A model generated the notes under the pieces. It made no database searches and was not told where the DNA came from. It worked only from the letters and a program-made list of their open reading frames with translations. DNA of 64,000 nt from an uncultured Ruminococcus sp. (GTDB lineage Bacteria; Bacillota; Clostridia; Oscillospirales; Acutalibacteraceae), in NCBI GenBank assembly GCA_905233755.1, contig CAJODM010000006.1, forward strand, positions 31,880 through 95,879, given 5' to 3'. Made by a program: the position numbers and the translations under genes. Positions 26,072-34,611 of this stretch are shown one piece after another (positions within the stretch are counted from its first letter, which is position 1; every line of letters begins with the position of its first letter).

Positions 26072-26140
26072 GCCTCTGTAGCTCAGAGCAGGGGACTGAA
26101 AATCCCCGTGTCGATGGTTCGATTCCGTCCGGAGGCACCA
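26072..26140 (+). tRNA. tRNA-Phe (anticodon GAA) lacking the D-loop
   Basis: Acceptor GCCTCTG (26072-26078) / CGGAGGC (26130-26136), anticodon stem GGGGA/TCCCC with loop CTGAAAA (GAA), T-arm ending normally, A discriminator, CCA. The D-arm reads GCTC-A-GAGC: the loop is a single base, where GTTGGTA or similar is expected. The gene is 69 bases, about 7 short. Without G18-G19 the elbow contact to the T-loop cannot form, so this copy may be non-functional or mis-sequenced. Confidence 0.75.
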
Positions 26141-26146
26141 ATATTT

Positions 26147-26222
26147 GCGGATGTAGCTCATCTGGTAGAGCGCCACCTTGCCAAGGTGGAGGTAGCGGGT
26201 TCGAGCCCCGTCATCCGCTCCA
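26147..26222 (+). tRNA. tRNA-Gly (anticodon GCC)
   Basis: Acceptor GCGGATG / CATCCGC, anticodon stem CCACC/GGTGG with loop TTGCCAA (GCC), T-arm GCGGGTTCGAGCCCCGT, T discriminator, encoded CCA. Confidence 0.97.
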
Positions 26223-26230
26223 TAGACGTT

Positions 26231-26264
26231 AAAAGGGCTTAAACACTTCGCTTAAGTCCTTTTT
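26231..26264 (+). terminator. Terminator after tRNA-Gly
   Basis: 12-bp stem AAAAGGGCTTAA (26231-26242) / TTAAGTCCTTTT (26252-26263) with one G-U pair and a 9-base loop. The Ts are part of and follow the stem. Confidence 0.7.
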
Positions 26265-26274
26265 GAATAGATAC

Positions 26275-26349
26275 GGTGACATAGCCAAGTGGTAAGGCCA
26301 GGGTCTGCAAAACCCTCATTCCCCGGTTCAAATCCGGGTGTCACCTCCA
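26275..26349 (+). tRNA. tRNA-Cys (anticodon GCA)
   Basis: Acceptor GGTGACA / TGTCACC, anticodon stem AGGGT/ACCCT with loop CTGCAAA (GCA), T-arm CCCGGTTCAAATCCGGG, T discriminator, encoded CCA. Short D-arm GCCAAGTGGTAAGGC is usual for tRNA-Cys. Confidence 0.97.
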
Positions 26350-26354
26350 CCGAA

Positions 26355-26393
26355 GAACGCCTCATTTGTGTGTCAAATGGGGCGTTCTTGAAT
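26355..26393 (+). terminator. Hairpin after tRNA-Cys
   Basis: AAGAACGCCTCATTT pairs with AAATGGGGCGTTCTT (one T-G wobble) around a 7-base loop. No T-tract follows, so termination may be weak or Rho-assisted. Confidence 0.5.
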
Positions 26394-26419
26394 CTAGTGT
26401 GCAGTAAAGTACAGGGGGT

Positions 26420-26911
26420 ATGATGATGCAGCCGCAGCAGCTTGTCCATCCTTTTCCGCCGCTGTTCGACCGCGAGTCGCGCGTGCTGATCCTCGGGTCG
26501 TTCCCGTCGGTAAAGTCGCGTGAGCAGATGTTCTTCTACGGCCATCCGCAGAACCGGTTCTGGCGTGTGATCGCGCGGCTCTATGATGCTCCCGAGCCGA
26601 CCGATATCGAACAGAAGACGCACCTGATCCTCTCGCATCACCTTTCGCTGTGGGACAGCATCCGTTCGTGTACCATCGTCGGATCGTCCGACAGCTCGGT
26701 GCGCGATGTCACGCCCAACGATCTGTCCGTCATCCTCGACCACAGCCGCGTGGAGCGGATCTTCTGTAACGGTGCGCTGTCGCACCGTATGTATCATCGG
26801 TATATCGAACCCATCATCGGGATCCCGGCGGTGAAGCTGCCGTCCACCAGCCCTGCGAACGCGTCGTACTCGCTCGAGCGGCTCGTGCGCGAGTGGCGGG
26901 TGATTCTGTAA
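26420..26911 (+). CDS. DNA-deoxyinosine glycosylase (uracil-DNA glycosylase superfamily)
   Basis: 163 residues. Removes hypoxanthine (deaminated adenine) and perhaps uracil from DNA in base-excision repair. Family blocks: RVLILGSFPSVKSREQMFFY, GHPQNRFWRVIARLY, the SLWDSIRSC region and LPSTSPAN near the C-terminus (motif equivalent to the DNA-intercalating loop). Three ATGs in a row (26420, 26423, 26426); the run AGGGGG is best spaced for the third. The RNA methyltransferase gene follows after 15 bp. Confidence 0.85.
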   Translation: MMMQPQQLVHPFPPLFDRESRVLILGSFPSVKSREQMFFYGHPQNRFWRVIARLYDAPEPTDIEQKTHLILSHHLSLWDSIRSCTIVGSSDSSVRDVTPNDLSVILDHSRVERIFCNGALSHRMYHRYIEPIIGIPAVKLPSTSPANASYSLERLVREWRVIL

Positions 26912-26926
26912 TAGTAGGAGAGAGTC

Positions 26927-28036
26927 ATGAACTTTGTCGCACCGTGCCTGTTAGGGCTCGAGGGGCTGCTCGCAAACGAGCTGAGATACTGCGGGATCAC
27001 CGATGTCCGCGCCGAGAACGGCAGGGTGCTGTTCTCCGGTGACGAGCGCACTATGGCGCGCTCGAACATCTGCTCTCGCATGGCACAGCGGGTGATGATC
27101 CTGCTTTCTGAGTTTTCGGCGACCGACTTCGACGCTCTCTTTGAGGGGGTGAAGGCGATCGACTGGCACCGGTATATCGGTGTGACAGATGCGTTCCCCG
27201 TTGTCGGCAGCAGCGTGTCATCGCGCCTAAGCTCTGTTCCAGCATGCCAGAAGATCATCAAGAAGGCCGTTGTCGAGCAGCTGACACAGCACTACGGTGT
27301 GAGCTGGTTCGATGAGACCGGTGTACAGATGCGCATCCGGTTTCTCCTTCTGCGGGATCGCGTCAGCATCATGCTCGACACCTCGGGCGAGCCGCTCCAC
27401 AAGCGCGGCTACCGCGCCGCATCCAACATGGCGCCCATCCGCGAGACGCTCGCCGCGGCGCTCGTTGAGCTGTCGCGCGTGCGGTCGAACCATACCGTCA
27501 TCGACCCCTTCTGTGGCAGCGGCACGATCCTCATCGAGAGCGCAATGAAGGCGATGCACATCATGCCCGGGGTGTCGCGGCGGTTTGCTTTCGAGGATTT
27601 TCCATGGATGAACGCCGCTGTGACCGATAAGGAGCGCGAGCGCGCCCGCGCGGGAGAGGATCGCGACGCCGACTTTCTTGCCTATGGCTATGATATCGAC
27701 GAGGATGCGCTCATCCTCGCCTCAGAGAACGCGCGGATCGCCGGCGTAGGGGAGAAGATTAAATTCGATAGAAGAAATATAACCGATTATACCGATACCC
27801 TGTCCTATGCCACCGTCATCACGAACCCGCCCTATGGCGAGCGGATGCTGGATATCGAATCGGCGCGTGATCTGTACCGCGTGATGGGGCGGGTGTTCGA
27901 GCGAAAGCCGCACCATTCCTATACGATCATCTCGCCCGACGAGCGGTTCGAGGAGCTGTTCGGCCGTCCCGCCGACCGCCGTCGAAAGCTCTATAACGGG
28001 ATGTTGAAGTGTCAGGTGTATATGTACTATCGCTAA
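26927..28036 (+). CDS. THUMP-domain 23S rRNA (guanine-N2) methyltransferase, RlmL/YpsC type
   Basis: 369 residues. N-terminal ferredoxin-like and THUMP region (MNFVAPCLLGLEGLLANEL, then DWHRYIGVTDAFPV); the linker LHKRGYRAASNMAPIRETLA; a C-terminal Rossmann domain with motif I VIDPFCGSGTILIE, AYGYDIDEDALILA and the N2-methyltransferase motif TNPPYGERM. Acts on 23S rRNA by family knowledge. Translation start has GGAGAG 7 bp before the ATG. Confidence 0.9.
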   Translation: MNFVAPCLLGLEGLLANELRYCGITDVRAENGRVLFSGDERTMARSNICSRMAQRVMILLSEFSATDFDALFEGVKAIDWHRYIGVTDAFPVVGSSVSSRLSSVPACQKIIKKAVVEQLTQHYGVSWFDETGVQMRIRFLLLRDRVSIMLDTSGEPLHKRGYRAASNMAPIRETLAAALVELSRVRSNHTVIDPFCGSGTILIESAMKAMHIMPGVSRRFAFEDFPWMNAAVTDKERERARAGEDRDADFLAYGYDIDEDALILASENARIAGVGEKIKFDRRNITDYTDTLSYATVITNPPYGERMLDIESARDLYRVMGRVFERKPHHSYTIISPDERFEELFGRPADRRRKLYNGMLKCQVYMYYR

Positions 28037-28042
28037 CGGCTA

Positions 28043-28071
28043 TTGACATCATTCGACAAATCCGATATAAT
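28043..28071 (+). promoter_or_regulatory. Consensus promoter of the metK leader
   Basis: TTGACA (28043-28048), 17 bp, TATAAT (28066-28071): both hexamers match the sigma-A consensus exactly. Transcript start is near 28078. Confidence 0.9.
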
Positions 28072-28090
28072 AGAGAAAACTGAACATACC

Positions 28091-28218
28091 ACTTATCAAG
28101 AGCGACTGAGGGACAGGCCCTGTGACGTCCGGCAACCTGCATGAGGCAAGGTGCTAATTCCTGCGGTATCACCGAGAGATGAGTTATGCGGCTCCGACTG
28201 ATACTGTCGGAGCTTTTT
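28091..28218 (+). promoter_or_regulatory. SAM-I (S-box) riboswitch with terminator
   Basis: Hallmark order: CTTATCAAGAG (P1 and kink-turn start), GACTGAGGGAC, GGCCC, CCGGCAACC, GGTGCTAATTCC, then GAGAGATGAG closing P1 near 28183. The expression platform is the terminator GCTCCGAC (28191-28198) / GTCGGAGC (28206-28213) followed by five Ts. When SAM is bound, transcription should stop before metK. Confidence 0.96.
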
Positions 28219-28249
28219 AGTTGGTATGGTATTCTAGGGGAGAGAGACT

Positions 28250-29428
28250 ATGTCCTATCTGTTTACTTCCGAATCCGTTACCGAGGGGCATCCCGACAAG
28301 GTCTGCGACAGGATATCCGATTCGATCCTCGACGCGATCCTGCTGCAGGACAAGAACGCCCATGTCGCGTGCGAGACCACCGCGACCACCGGACATATCC
28401 ATATCATGGGCGAGGTCAGCACCACCGCCGAGGTGGATGTCGAGGCGATCGCCCGCCGCGCGGTATGCGAGATCGGCTATGATTCGCCCGACAAGTTCTT
28501 TGACGGGAACACCTGTGAGGTGAGCGTGCTGCTCGACCGCCAGTCGCCCGATATCGCGATGGGCGTGAACGCGTCCTATGAGCAGAAGTCGGGCGAGAGC
28601 GACTCGGACTCGCTGATCGGTGCGGGCGACCAGGGGATGATGTTCGGCTATGCCTGTGACGAGACCGAGGAGCTGATGCCGCTTTCGATCTCGCTCGCGC
28701 ATCGGCTGGCAATGCGGCTGACCCAGGTGCGCCGCAACGGCACGCTGCCGTATCTGCGCCCAGATGGGAAGACCCAGGTGACCGTCGAGTATGACGGTGA
28801 TCGCGCCTGTCGCATCGACACCGTCGTCCTGTCGACCCAGCACGCCTCTGACGCCGATCTCGATACGATCCGCGCGGATATCATCGACACGGTGATCCGT
28901 CATGTGATCCCTGCTGAGCTGCTCGACAGCGCGACCAAGATCTATGTCAATCCCACCGGACGGTTCGTCATCGGCGGACCCGAGGGTGACGCCGGGCTGA
29001 CCGGCAGGAAGATCATCGTCGATACCTATGGCGGCTATGCCCGCCACGGGGGTGGCGCCTTCTCGGGCAAGGACCCGACCAAGGTGGATCGCTCGGCGGC
29101 ATACTATGCCCGCTATATCGCGAAGAACATCGTTGCCGCCGGGATCGCCCGCCGTGCCGAGGTACAGCTCGCCTATGCCATCGGTGTTGCAAAGCCAGTG
29201 TCGGTGATGGTCGATACCTTTGGAACGTCCGACTACACGAACGAGCAGATCGCCCGCGCGGTGAACAGGGTGTTCGACGCCCGTCCGTCGGCGATCATTA
29301 GGGAGCTGCGGCTCCTTGATACCCGCTATGCGCCGCTGTCGTCCTATGGCCATATGGGCAGGACCGACCTGGGCGTTCGCTGGGAGGACACGGATAAGAC
29401 GGACGCGCTCAGACAAGCGCTGCAATAA
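28250..29428 (+). CDS. metK: S-adenosylmethionine synthetase
   Basis: 392 residues. Makes SAM from methionine and ATP, releasing phosphate and pyrophosphate. Signature residues: GHPDK at 13-17, [12 protein letters not shown] near 125, [16 protein letters not shown] near 265, and a C-terminal ALQ end, all normal. GGGAGAG site 8 bp before ATG. Its leader is the SAM-I riboswitch, so the enzyme is repressed by its product. Confidence 0.98.
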   Translation: MSYLFTSESVTEGHPDKVCDRISDSILDAILLQDKNAHVACETTATTGHIHIMGEVSTTAEVDVEAIARRAVCEIGYDSPDKFFDGNTCEVSVLLDRQSPDIAMGVNASYEQKSGESDSDSLIGAGDQGMMFGYACDETEELMPLSISLAHRLAMRLTQVRRNGTLPYLRPDGKTQVTVEYDGDRACRIDTVVLSTQHASDADLDTIRADIIDTVIRHVIPAELLDSATKIYVNPTGRFVIGGPEGDAGLTGRKIIVDTYGGYARHGGGAFSGKDPTKVDRSAAYYARYIAKNIVAAGIARRAEVQLAYAIGVAKPVSVMVDTFGTSDYTNEQIARAVNRVFDARPSAIIRELRLLDTRYAPLSSYGHMGRTDLGVRWEDTDKTDALRQALQ

Positions 29429-29432
29429 TTTT

Positions 29433-29461
29433 CAGGAGGGTAACATACCCTCCTGCTTTTT
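29433..29461. terminator. Terminator of metK
   Basis: 10-bp stem CAGGAGGGTA (29433-29442) / TACCCTCCTG (29446-29455), loop ACA, then CTTTTTC. It stands between convergent genes. Confidence 0.9.
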
Positions 29462-29554
29462 CTTTTGACCGATTTGTTCTTCTTCTCCGCCGTTTTCACC
29501 TCTATTGATCATCGCGGGTGCACCGGCGGGGATAGAGCGGATTGCTCCTATCTA

Positions 29555-29902
29555 TTATCCGATCAGCCCCATCGAGACCGACAGGGCGCGGTTGATCTCT
29601 TGCATGGATCGGTCATCGACCGCTCCCATGCGCTCCTTGAGCCGCCGCTTGTCGAGGGTGCGCACCTGTTCGAGCAGCACGATCGAATCCTTTGTCAGCC
29701 CGCTGTCGGCGGCATCGATCGGGATATGGGTCGGCAGCTTGGACTTGGTGATCCGCGAGGTGATCGCGGCGGCGATGACGGTGGGCGAGTAGCGGTTGCC
29801 CACGTCGTTCTGTACGATCAGCACCGGCCGCACCCCGCCCTGCTCCGATCCGACGACCGGGCTGAGATCGGCATAGTAGATATCTCCGCGTTTTATGTTC
29901 AC
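29555..29902 (-). CDS. mazF: MazF/PemK-family mRNA interferase (EndoA-like)
   Basis: 115 residues, the length of B. subtilis EndoA. Begins [20 protein letters not shown] with the conserved RGDIY and the Gln/Gly loop [14 protein letters not shown]; then [11 protein letters not shown] and [14 protein letters not shown]. Ribosome-independent RNase that cleaves at short sequence motifs when its antitoxin is degraded. GTG start, GGAG 9 bp upstream. No MazE-like antitoxin frame is next to it: upstream is a CDF transporter and downstream the metK terminator. Confidence 0.93.
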   Translation of the reverse strand: MNIKRGDIYYADLSPVVGSEQGGVRPVLIVQNDVGNRYSPTVIAAAITSRITKSKLPTHIPIDAADSGLTKDSIVLLEQVRTLDKRRLKERMGAVDDRSMQEINRALSVSMGLIG

Positions 29903-29953
29903 ATTTTCACGCTCCTATGTTTTCTACAGATAGTGTTGACGGTTTCGCCGGTT

Positions 29954-30835
29954 TTATTCCGACGGTCGGATGACTTCGATCACGCTGTCCATCCCGAGCT
30001 CCTCTGTGAGCGCCGACTTGATACGCCTGCTGTCGGCAGTCCCGCTTAGGGTGATCTCGGCGATTCGCCGCATCGGGCCGTAGTCATGCACACGGATATC
30101 AAGGGTCAGTATCTGCGCGCTGTGCGCACATACGATATCCGCGATATCGTCGATCGTCTTGTCCGACGCCGCCGCGCCCAATAGGGGAGATAGCGCGTCC
30201 TTCATCGACAGCGCTCCCGCATAGAGGATGCACATCGCCACCATCACCCCGCATATACCGTCGATGTTGACGCCGCACAGCCGTTCAACCGCCATCGACA
30301 GCAGGATCGCCAGTGTTGCAAAGCAGTCCGACAGCGAGTCGACCGCCGCAGCGCGCATCCCCGACGAGTCGAGCGAGCGGCCGAAGTGCCGGTTGTACAG
30401 GTACATGAACAGCTTGATACCGATCGCGAACAGCAGGATCACCACCACGCACAGCCGCGGCTGTGTTGCGGTGGGGTGCACGATCTTCTGTATAGAAGAG
30501 ATCATCAGCCGCCCGCCCACCGACAGGATAGCCGCCGATATCAGCATTCCCGAGAGATACTCGACCCTTCCGATGCCGAACGGGTACCGCGATCCGGTGC
30601 GTACATCGGCGAGCTTGAACCCCAGCAGCGACAGCAGCGATGATCCCGCGTCTGATAGATTGTTGAACGCGTCAGCGGTGATGGCGATAGAGCCGGATAT
30701 CGTGCCGGCGATGGTCTTCAGCAGGAACAGCGAGAGATTCAGCGCAATCCCCAGCCCGCTGAACAGGATGCCCAACGCGCGTCGGCGGCTTCGTTCATCG
30801 GCGTCGGGCATATATTTTGACAGAAAATTTTCCAT
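29954..30835 (-). CDS. Cation diffusion facilitator family transporter
   Basis: 293 residues. Six-helix CDF fold with the metal-site motifs ADAFNNLSDAGSSLLSL in TM2 and AAVDSLSDCFATLAI in TM5, and a C-terminal cytoplasmic metallochaperone-like domain (ILTLDIRVHDYGPM). TM2 has Asn in place of the usual His of the HxxxD tetrahedral site, a change seen in manganese or other non-zinc exporters. Probably exports a divalent metal in exchange for protons. AGAGGA site 7 bp before ATG. Confidence 0.9.
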   Translation of the reverse strand: MENFLSKYMPDADERSRRRALGILFSGLGIALNLSLFLLKTIAGTISGSIAITADAFNNLSDAGSSLLSLLGFKLADVRTGSRYPFGIGRVEYLSGMLISAAILSVGGRLMISSIQKIVHPTATQPRLCVVVILLFAIGIKLFMYLYNRHFGRSLDSSGMRAAAVDSLSDCFATLAILLSMAVERLCGVNIDGICGVMVAMCILYAGALSMKDALSPLLGAAASDKTIDDIADIVCAHSAQILTLDIRVHDYGPMRRIAEITLSGTADSRRIKSALTEELGMDSVIEVIRPSE

Positions 30836-30851
30836 ATTTTCCTCTTAGCAT

Positions 30852-30879
30852 TTTACAAAGTTCCGATTATGAGTATAAT
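30852..30879 (+). promoter_or_regulatory. Promoter of the DMT transporter gene
   Basis: TTTACA (30852-30857), 16 bp, TATAAT (30874-30879); ATG is 41 bp downstream. Confidence 0.7.
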
Positions 30880-30919
30880 ATGAGAGAACGGTCGTTATGT
30901 GAAGAGAGGGGGTGGACAT

Positions 30920-31786
30920 ATGCGGCTCGGCGCGCGTCAGAAGGGGATCGCCTTCATTATCCTGTCGGCGTTCTTCTTTGCGGCGATGAACATGTTCGTC
31001 AAGCTCTCGGGCGATCTGCCGACCTTTCAGAAGGTGTTCTTTCGCAACGCCATCGCCGCTGTCATCGCCCTTATAATTCTAATTAAGAATAAATCTCCCA
31101 TCCGACCAAAGTCACGGCATACCCTGCCGTTCCTGATTCTGCGCACGGTGTGCGGGCTGCTGGGCGTGATCTGTAACTACTATGCGCTCGATCGTCTGGT
31201 GCTTGCCGACGCGTCGATCCTGAACAAGATGGCGCCGTTCTTCGCGGTGATCTTCTCGTTCTTTTTGATGAAGGAGCGGCCGCGCCTGTACCAGTGGCTG
31301 ACGATCGGCGGGGCGTTCTTCGGGGCGTTGCTGGTGATCAAGCCGAGCTTTGGTAACCTCTCGCTCATGCCGTCTTTGATCGGGTTTCTCAGCGGGATGT
31401 TCGCGGGTGCGGCGTATGCCTGTGTGCGGCGGCTGGGCACGATGGGCGAGAACAACAGCTATATCGTCTTTTTCTTCTCGGCGGCGTCCACCGTCGTCGT
31501 GGCGCCGGTGTTCCTCCTTAGTTACGAACCGATGACATGGCTGCAGCTGACCTACCTCTTGTGTGCGGGAGGGTGTGCTGCGCTGGCTCAGTTCGCGGTC
31601 ACCGCCGCCTATACCTGTGCGCCTGCCAAGGAGATCTCGGTCTATGACTTCTCCCAGATCCTGTTCGCATCCCTGCTGGGGTTTGTTGTGTTCTCGGAAC
31701 TGCCGGATATGCTGAGCGTCATCGGGTATATCGTGATCGTCTCGATGGCGATACTGAACGATATCGTCGCCCGCCGCATATCATAA
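30920..31786 (+). CDS. DMT-superfamily (EamA) transporter
   Basis: 288 residues with ten hydrophobic segments in two EamA repeats: KGIAFIILSAFFFAAMNMFV and LMPSLIGFLSGMFAGAAYAC each open one half. Conserved RTVCGLLGVICNYYALDRL and LNKMAPFFAVIFSFFLMKER. Such proteins export or import metabolites such as amino acids; the substrate cannot be read. ATG 30920 with GAGAGGGGGT upstream is chosen over an in-frame GTG at 30899. It stands just before the Ile T-box, but a new promoter separates them. Confidence 0.85.
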   Translation: MRLGARQKGIAFIILSAFFFAAMNMFVKLSGDLPTFQKVFFRNAIAAVIALIILIKNKSPIRPKSRHTLPFLILRTVCGLLGVICNYYALDRLVLADASILNKMAPFFAVIFSFFLMKERPRLYQWLTIGGAFFGALLVIKPSFGNLSLMPSLIGFLSGMFAGAAYACVRRLGTMGENNSYIVFFFSAASTVVVAPVFLLSYEPMTWLQLTYLLCAGGCAALAQFAVTAAYTCAPAKEISVYDFSQILFASLLGFVVFSELPDMLSVIGYIVIVSMAILNDIVARRIS

Positions 31787-31815
31787 ATGTAACCGGAAAA
31801 AGTCTTGAAAACCTC

Positions 31816-31843
31816 TTGACAAATCTGAAATCTGTGCTAATAT
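31816..31843 (+). promoter_or_regulatory. Promoter of T-box leader 1
   Basis: TTGACA (31816-31821), 16 bp, TAATAT (31838-31843), directly upstream of stem I. Confidence 0.75.
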
Positions 31844-31849
31844 GTATTA

Positions 31850-32123
31850 GACAAATGAATCTAAAGGCAATGACGAAGACGGTCTTGGTACTTTTCTTTT
31901 CAGAGAGTCGGCGGGTGGTGCGAGCCGACAGAGAACGCCTCTGACCCATCCCTTCCGAGCCGGAGGTCCGAACGGCATCGCTCAGTAGACGCCTCCCGTG
32001 ATTGCTGCGTCAAGGCATAGGGGTTGTTGGACCCTGATGAGCGGCCGTTTTTATACGGCAAGTTGAGTGGTACCGCGGATGTGATTTTCACACTCGTCTC
32101 AATGGTGAGACGGGTGTGTTTTT
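31850..32123 (+). promoter_or_regulatory. T-box riboswitch 1, specifier read as ATC (Ile)
   Basis: Stem I elements: AATGACGAAGA (31870-31879), AGAGAG bulge, apical GGTGGTGCGAG, 3' strand ending CTTCCGAGC. The antiterminator bulge TGGTACCGCGG lies at 32068-32078. The terminator stem CACACTCGTCTCA (32089-32101) / TGAGACGGGTGTG (32106-32118) is followed by TTTTT. GAAG (31875-31878) pairs with CTTC (31952-31955); the triplet before it in the specifier loop is ATC (31948-31950), an Ile codon. The T-box itself is certain; the codon is my manual fold. Confidence 0.95.
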
Positions 32124-32141
32124 GTTTTGCAAGAACCTGCT

Positions 32142-32211
32142 CTGCGCTCACCCCGCTGTTTTGCCGACGCTTCCTCTATCACGATACGGCAGAAGGCGGG
32201 ATCGAGCGCAG
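32142..32211 (+). promoter_or_regulatory. Extended hairpin between T-box 1 terminator and start codon
   Basis: Three nested stems in register: CTGCGCTC (32142-32149) / GAGCGCAG (32204-32211), CCGC (32153-32156) / GCGG (32196-32199), TGCCG (32162-32166) / CGGCA (32187-32191), with a 20-base loop. It lies in the 137-bp gap before ATG 32260 and has no T-tract. There is no equivalent after T-boxes 2 or 3. Confidence 0.5.
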
Positions 32212-32259
32212 CGTCACACGGCTTTATTTGTCAAATATCCTTTATCGGAGGTCATGATG

Positions 32260-34524
32260 ATGACACATGTTGAGAACGAGACCCTGCAGGAGGTCGCCCG
32301 CCGCATCCGAGAGATGCGCGAGATCAGCGCTTTCTCGATTGCCGAGATGGCAGAGAAGACCGAGCTGTCGGTGCGCGAGTATGAGGACTATGAGAACGGA
32401 CGCGAGGATCTGCCGTTCACCTTTGTTCACAAGTGCGCGCTGGCGTTCGGCATCGGGATTACCGACCTGCTCGAGGGCGAGTCGGCACGGCTCAAGTCCT
32501 ATACCGTCACCCGCCGCGGCGGCGGCCGCCAGACCGCCGAGGAGGAGGGCATCTCGATCGTGAACGTCGCCCCGATGTTCAAGAACAAGATCGCCGAGCC
32601 CTACTTCTGCAAGTATGACTATGACGAGCGGCTGCAGAACAAGCCGATCCATTTGACCAAGCACAACGGTCAGGAGTTCGACTTTGTCATCTCCGGAAAG
32701 ATGAAGATTCAGATTGGCAACAACTTCGAGACCCTTGCTGCCGGCGACAGCATCTACTATAACTCGGCCACGCCTCACGGCATGATCGCCGTGGACGGCG
32801 AGGACTGCAAGTTCATTGCTGTGATCCTGCCGGGTGAGAAGGAGGTCGAGGAGCGTGAGGATGAGCTCATGCGCGCCCATATTGCCCACAAGCCCCTCAT
32901 CTCCGAGCAGTTCATCCGCACCATCGAGGACGAGAACGGCTATCTCAAGGCGATCAGCTTCAAGAACGAGGAGAAGTTCAACTTTGCGTTCGACTGTGTG
33001 GACGCTATCGCCAACAACACCCCCGACAAGCTCGCCATGCTCCATATCGACAAGCACAAGGTCGAGCGCCGCTTCACCTTCAACGATATGAAGCGCAAGT
33101 CGAACCAGGCCGCCAACTACTTCAAGTCGCTCGGCATCCAGCCCGGCGACAAGGTGATGCTGGTACTCAAGCGTCACTACGAGTTCTGGTTCGCGATCCT
33201 GGGCCTGCACAAGCTCGGCGCGATCGCGATCCCCGCGACCAACCAGCTGCTCGCTCATGACTTCGAGTACCGCTTCAATGCGGCGGGCGTGTCGGCGATC
33301 GTTGCGACTGCCGACGGCGTTGTCGCCGACGCGGTGGACGAGGCGCAGAAGAGCTGCCCGTCCCTCAAGACCAAGATCCTCGTCGGCGGCAAGCGCGACG
33401 GCTGGAACGACTTTGACAGCGAGTTCGACCTGTACTCTGCCCACTTCTACCGTACGGTCGAGACGCCGTGCGGCGAGGACACGATGATCATGTTCTTCAG
33501 CTCCGGCACCACCGGCTATCCCAAGATCGCCGCCCATAGCTACAAGTACCCGCTCGGTCACTATGTTACCGCCAAGTACTGGCACGGCGTCGATCCCGAC
33601 GGACTGCATTTTACCATCTCCGACACCGGCTGGGGCAAGGCGCTGTGGGGCAAGCTGTACGGCCAGTGGCTCTCCGAGGGCGCGGTGTTCACCTATGACT
33701 TTGACCGGTTCCATGCCGACGATATCCTGCCGATGTTCAAGAAATACAATATCACTACCTTCTGTGCGCCGCCGACGATGCTGCGCATGATGATCAAGGA
33801 GGATATCAGCAAGTATGACCTATCTTCGATCGTGCATATGACGACCGCGGGCGAAGCGCTGAACCCCGAGGTCTCGCGCCAGTTCCGCAAGGCGACGGGG
33901 CTAAGGATCATGGAGGGCTTCGGCCAGACCGAGACCACGCTGTGTATCGGCAACCTCTTCGGAACCGTGCCCAAGCTCGGCTCGATGGGGCTGCCCATCC
34001 CCGGGTATGACCTCGACCTCGTCGACCCCGACGGCAACCCCGTTCCCGACGGCGAACCCGGCGAGATTGTGGTGCGCACCGACAAGCGCATCCCCTGCGG
34101 GCTGTTCAAGGGCTACTACGGCGACGAGGAGGCGACCCGTGCGGCATGGCACGATGGGATGTATCATACCGGCGATACCGCGTGGCGGGACGAGGACGGC
34201 TACCTGTGGTATGTCAGCCGCGTGGATGATGTCATCAAGAGCTCCGGCTATCGTATCGGCCCGTTCGAGATCGAGTCGGTCATCATGGAGCTGCCGTATG
34301 TGCTCGAGTGCGGCGTGTCCGCCGCCCCCGACGAGGTGCGCGGTCAGGTCGTCAAGGCGTCCGTCGTGCTCGTCAAGGGGACAGAGCCCACCGAAGAGCT
34401 CAAGAAAGAGATCCAGAACTATGTCAAGCAGCACACAGCCCCGTATAAATATCCGCGTATCGTCGTCTTTCGCGACAGCTTGCCCAAGACCATCAGCGGC
34501 AAGATCCAGCGCAATAAGTTGTAA
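32260..34524 (+). CDS. XRE-cupin-acyl-CoA ligase fusion 1, probably for 2-methylbutyrate (Ile branch)
   Basis: 754 residues in three parts: an XRE helix-turn-helix (about 5-65; REISAFSIAEMAEKTELSV), a cupin (about 145-225; HNGQEFDFVISGKMKIQIG) and an acyl-CoA synthetase of the AMP-binding family (about 260-754). Visible motifs are FFSSGTTGYPKIAAH (ATP loop), EGFGQTETTL, YHTGDTAWRDEDG, DDVIKSSGYRIGPFE and the catalytic Lys in SGKIQRNKL. It adenylates a carboxylic acid and transfers it to CoA. The branched short-chain substrate is inferred from the Ile T-box and the VOR/IlvE genes downstream. Third of three ATGs chosen (GGAGG 8 bp before it). Confidence 0.85.
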   Translation: MTHVENETLQEVARRIREMREISAFSIAEMAEKTELSVREYEDYENGREDLPFTFVHKCALAFGIGITDLLEGESARLKSYTVTRRGGGRQTAEEEGISIVNVAPMFKNKIAEPYFCKYDYDERLQNKPIHLTKHNGQEFDFVISGKMKIQIGNNFETLAAGDSIYYNSATPHGMIAVDGEDCKFIAVILPGEKEVEEREDELMRAHIAHKPLISEQFIRTIEDENGYLKAISFKNEEKFNFAFDCVDAIANNTPDKLAMLHIDKHKVERRFTFNDMKRKSNQAANYFKSLGIQPGDKVMLVLKRHYEFWFAILGLHKLGAIAIPATNQLLAHDFEYRFNAAGVSAIVATADGVVADAVDEAQKSCPSLKTKILVGGKRDGWNDFDSEFDLYSAHFYRTVETPCGEDTMIMFFSSGTTGYPKIAAHSYKYPLGHYVTAKYWHGVDPDGLHFTISDTGWGKALWGKLYGQWLSEGAVFTYDFDRFHADDILPMFKKYNITTFCAPPTMLRMMIKEDISKYDLSSIVHMTTAGEALNPEVSRQFRKATGLRIMEGFGQTETTLCIGNLFGTVPKLGSMGLPIPGYDLDLVDPDGNPVPDGEPGEIVVRTDKRIPCGLFKGYYGDEEATRAAWHDGMYHTGDTAWRDEDGYLWYVSRVDDVIKSSGYRIGPFEIESVIMELPYVLECGVSAAPDEVRGQVVKASVVLVKGTEPTEELKKEIQNYVKQHTAPYKYPRIVVFRDSLPKTISGKIQRNKL

Positions 34525-34579
34525 AGCTTTTTGACCCCGCGTATATGGCATTTTGTCTAAATTTTCTGCAAAAAATTTA

Positions 34580-34608
34580 TTGACAAATACCAAAGAATGT
34601 GCTACCAT
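34580..34608 (+). promoter_or_regulatory. Promoter of T-box leader 2
   Basis: TTGACA (34580-34585), 17 bp, TACCAT (34603-34608). Confidence 0.75.
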
Positions 34609-34611
34609 ACT

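Noticed and set aside
26072..26140. Calling the tRNA-Phe a plain pseudogene
   Set aside because: Every other helix, the anticodon and CCA are intact. A sequence error or tolerated variant is equally possible.
32116..32259. Upstream extension of the first acyl-CoA ligase into the T-box terminator
   Set aside because: The start would be within the terminator stem; the HTH domain and GGAGG site fit ATG 32260.
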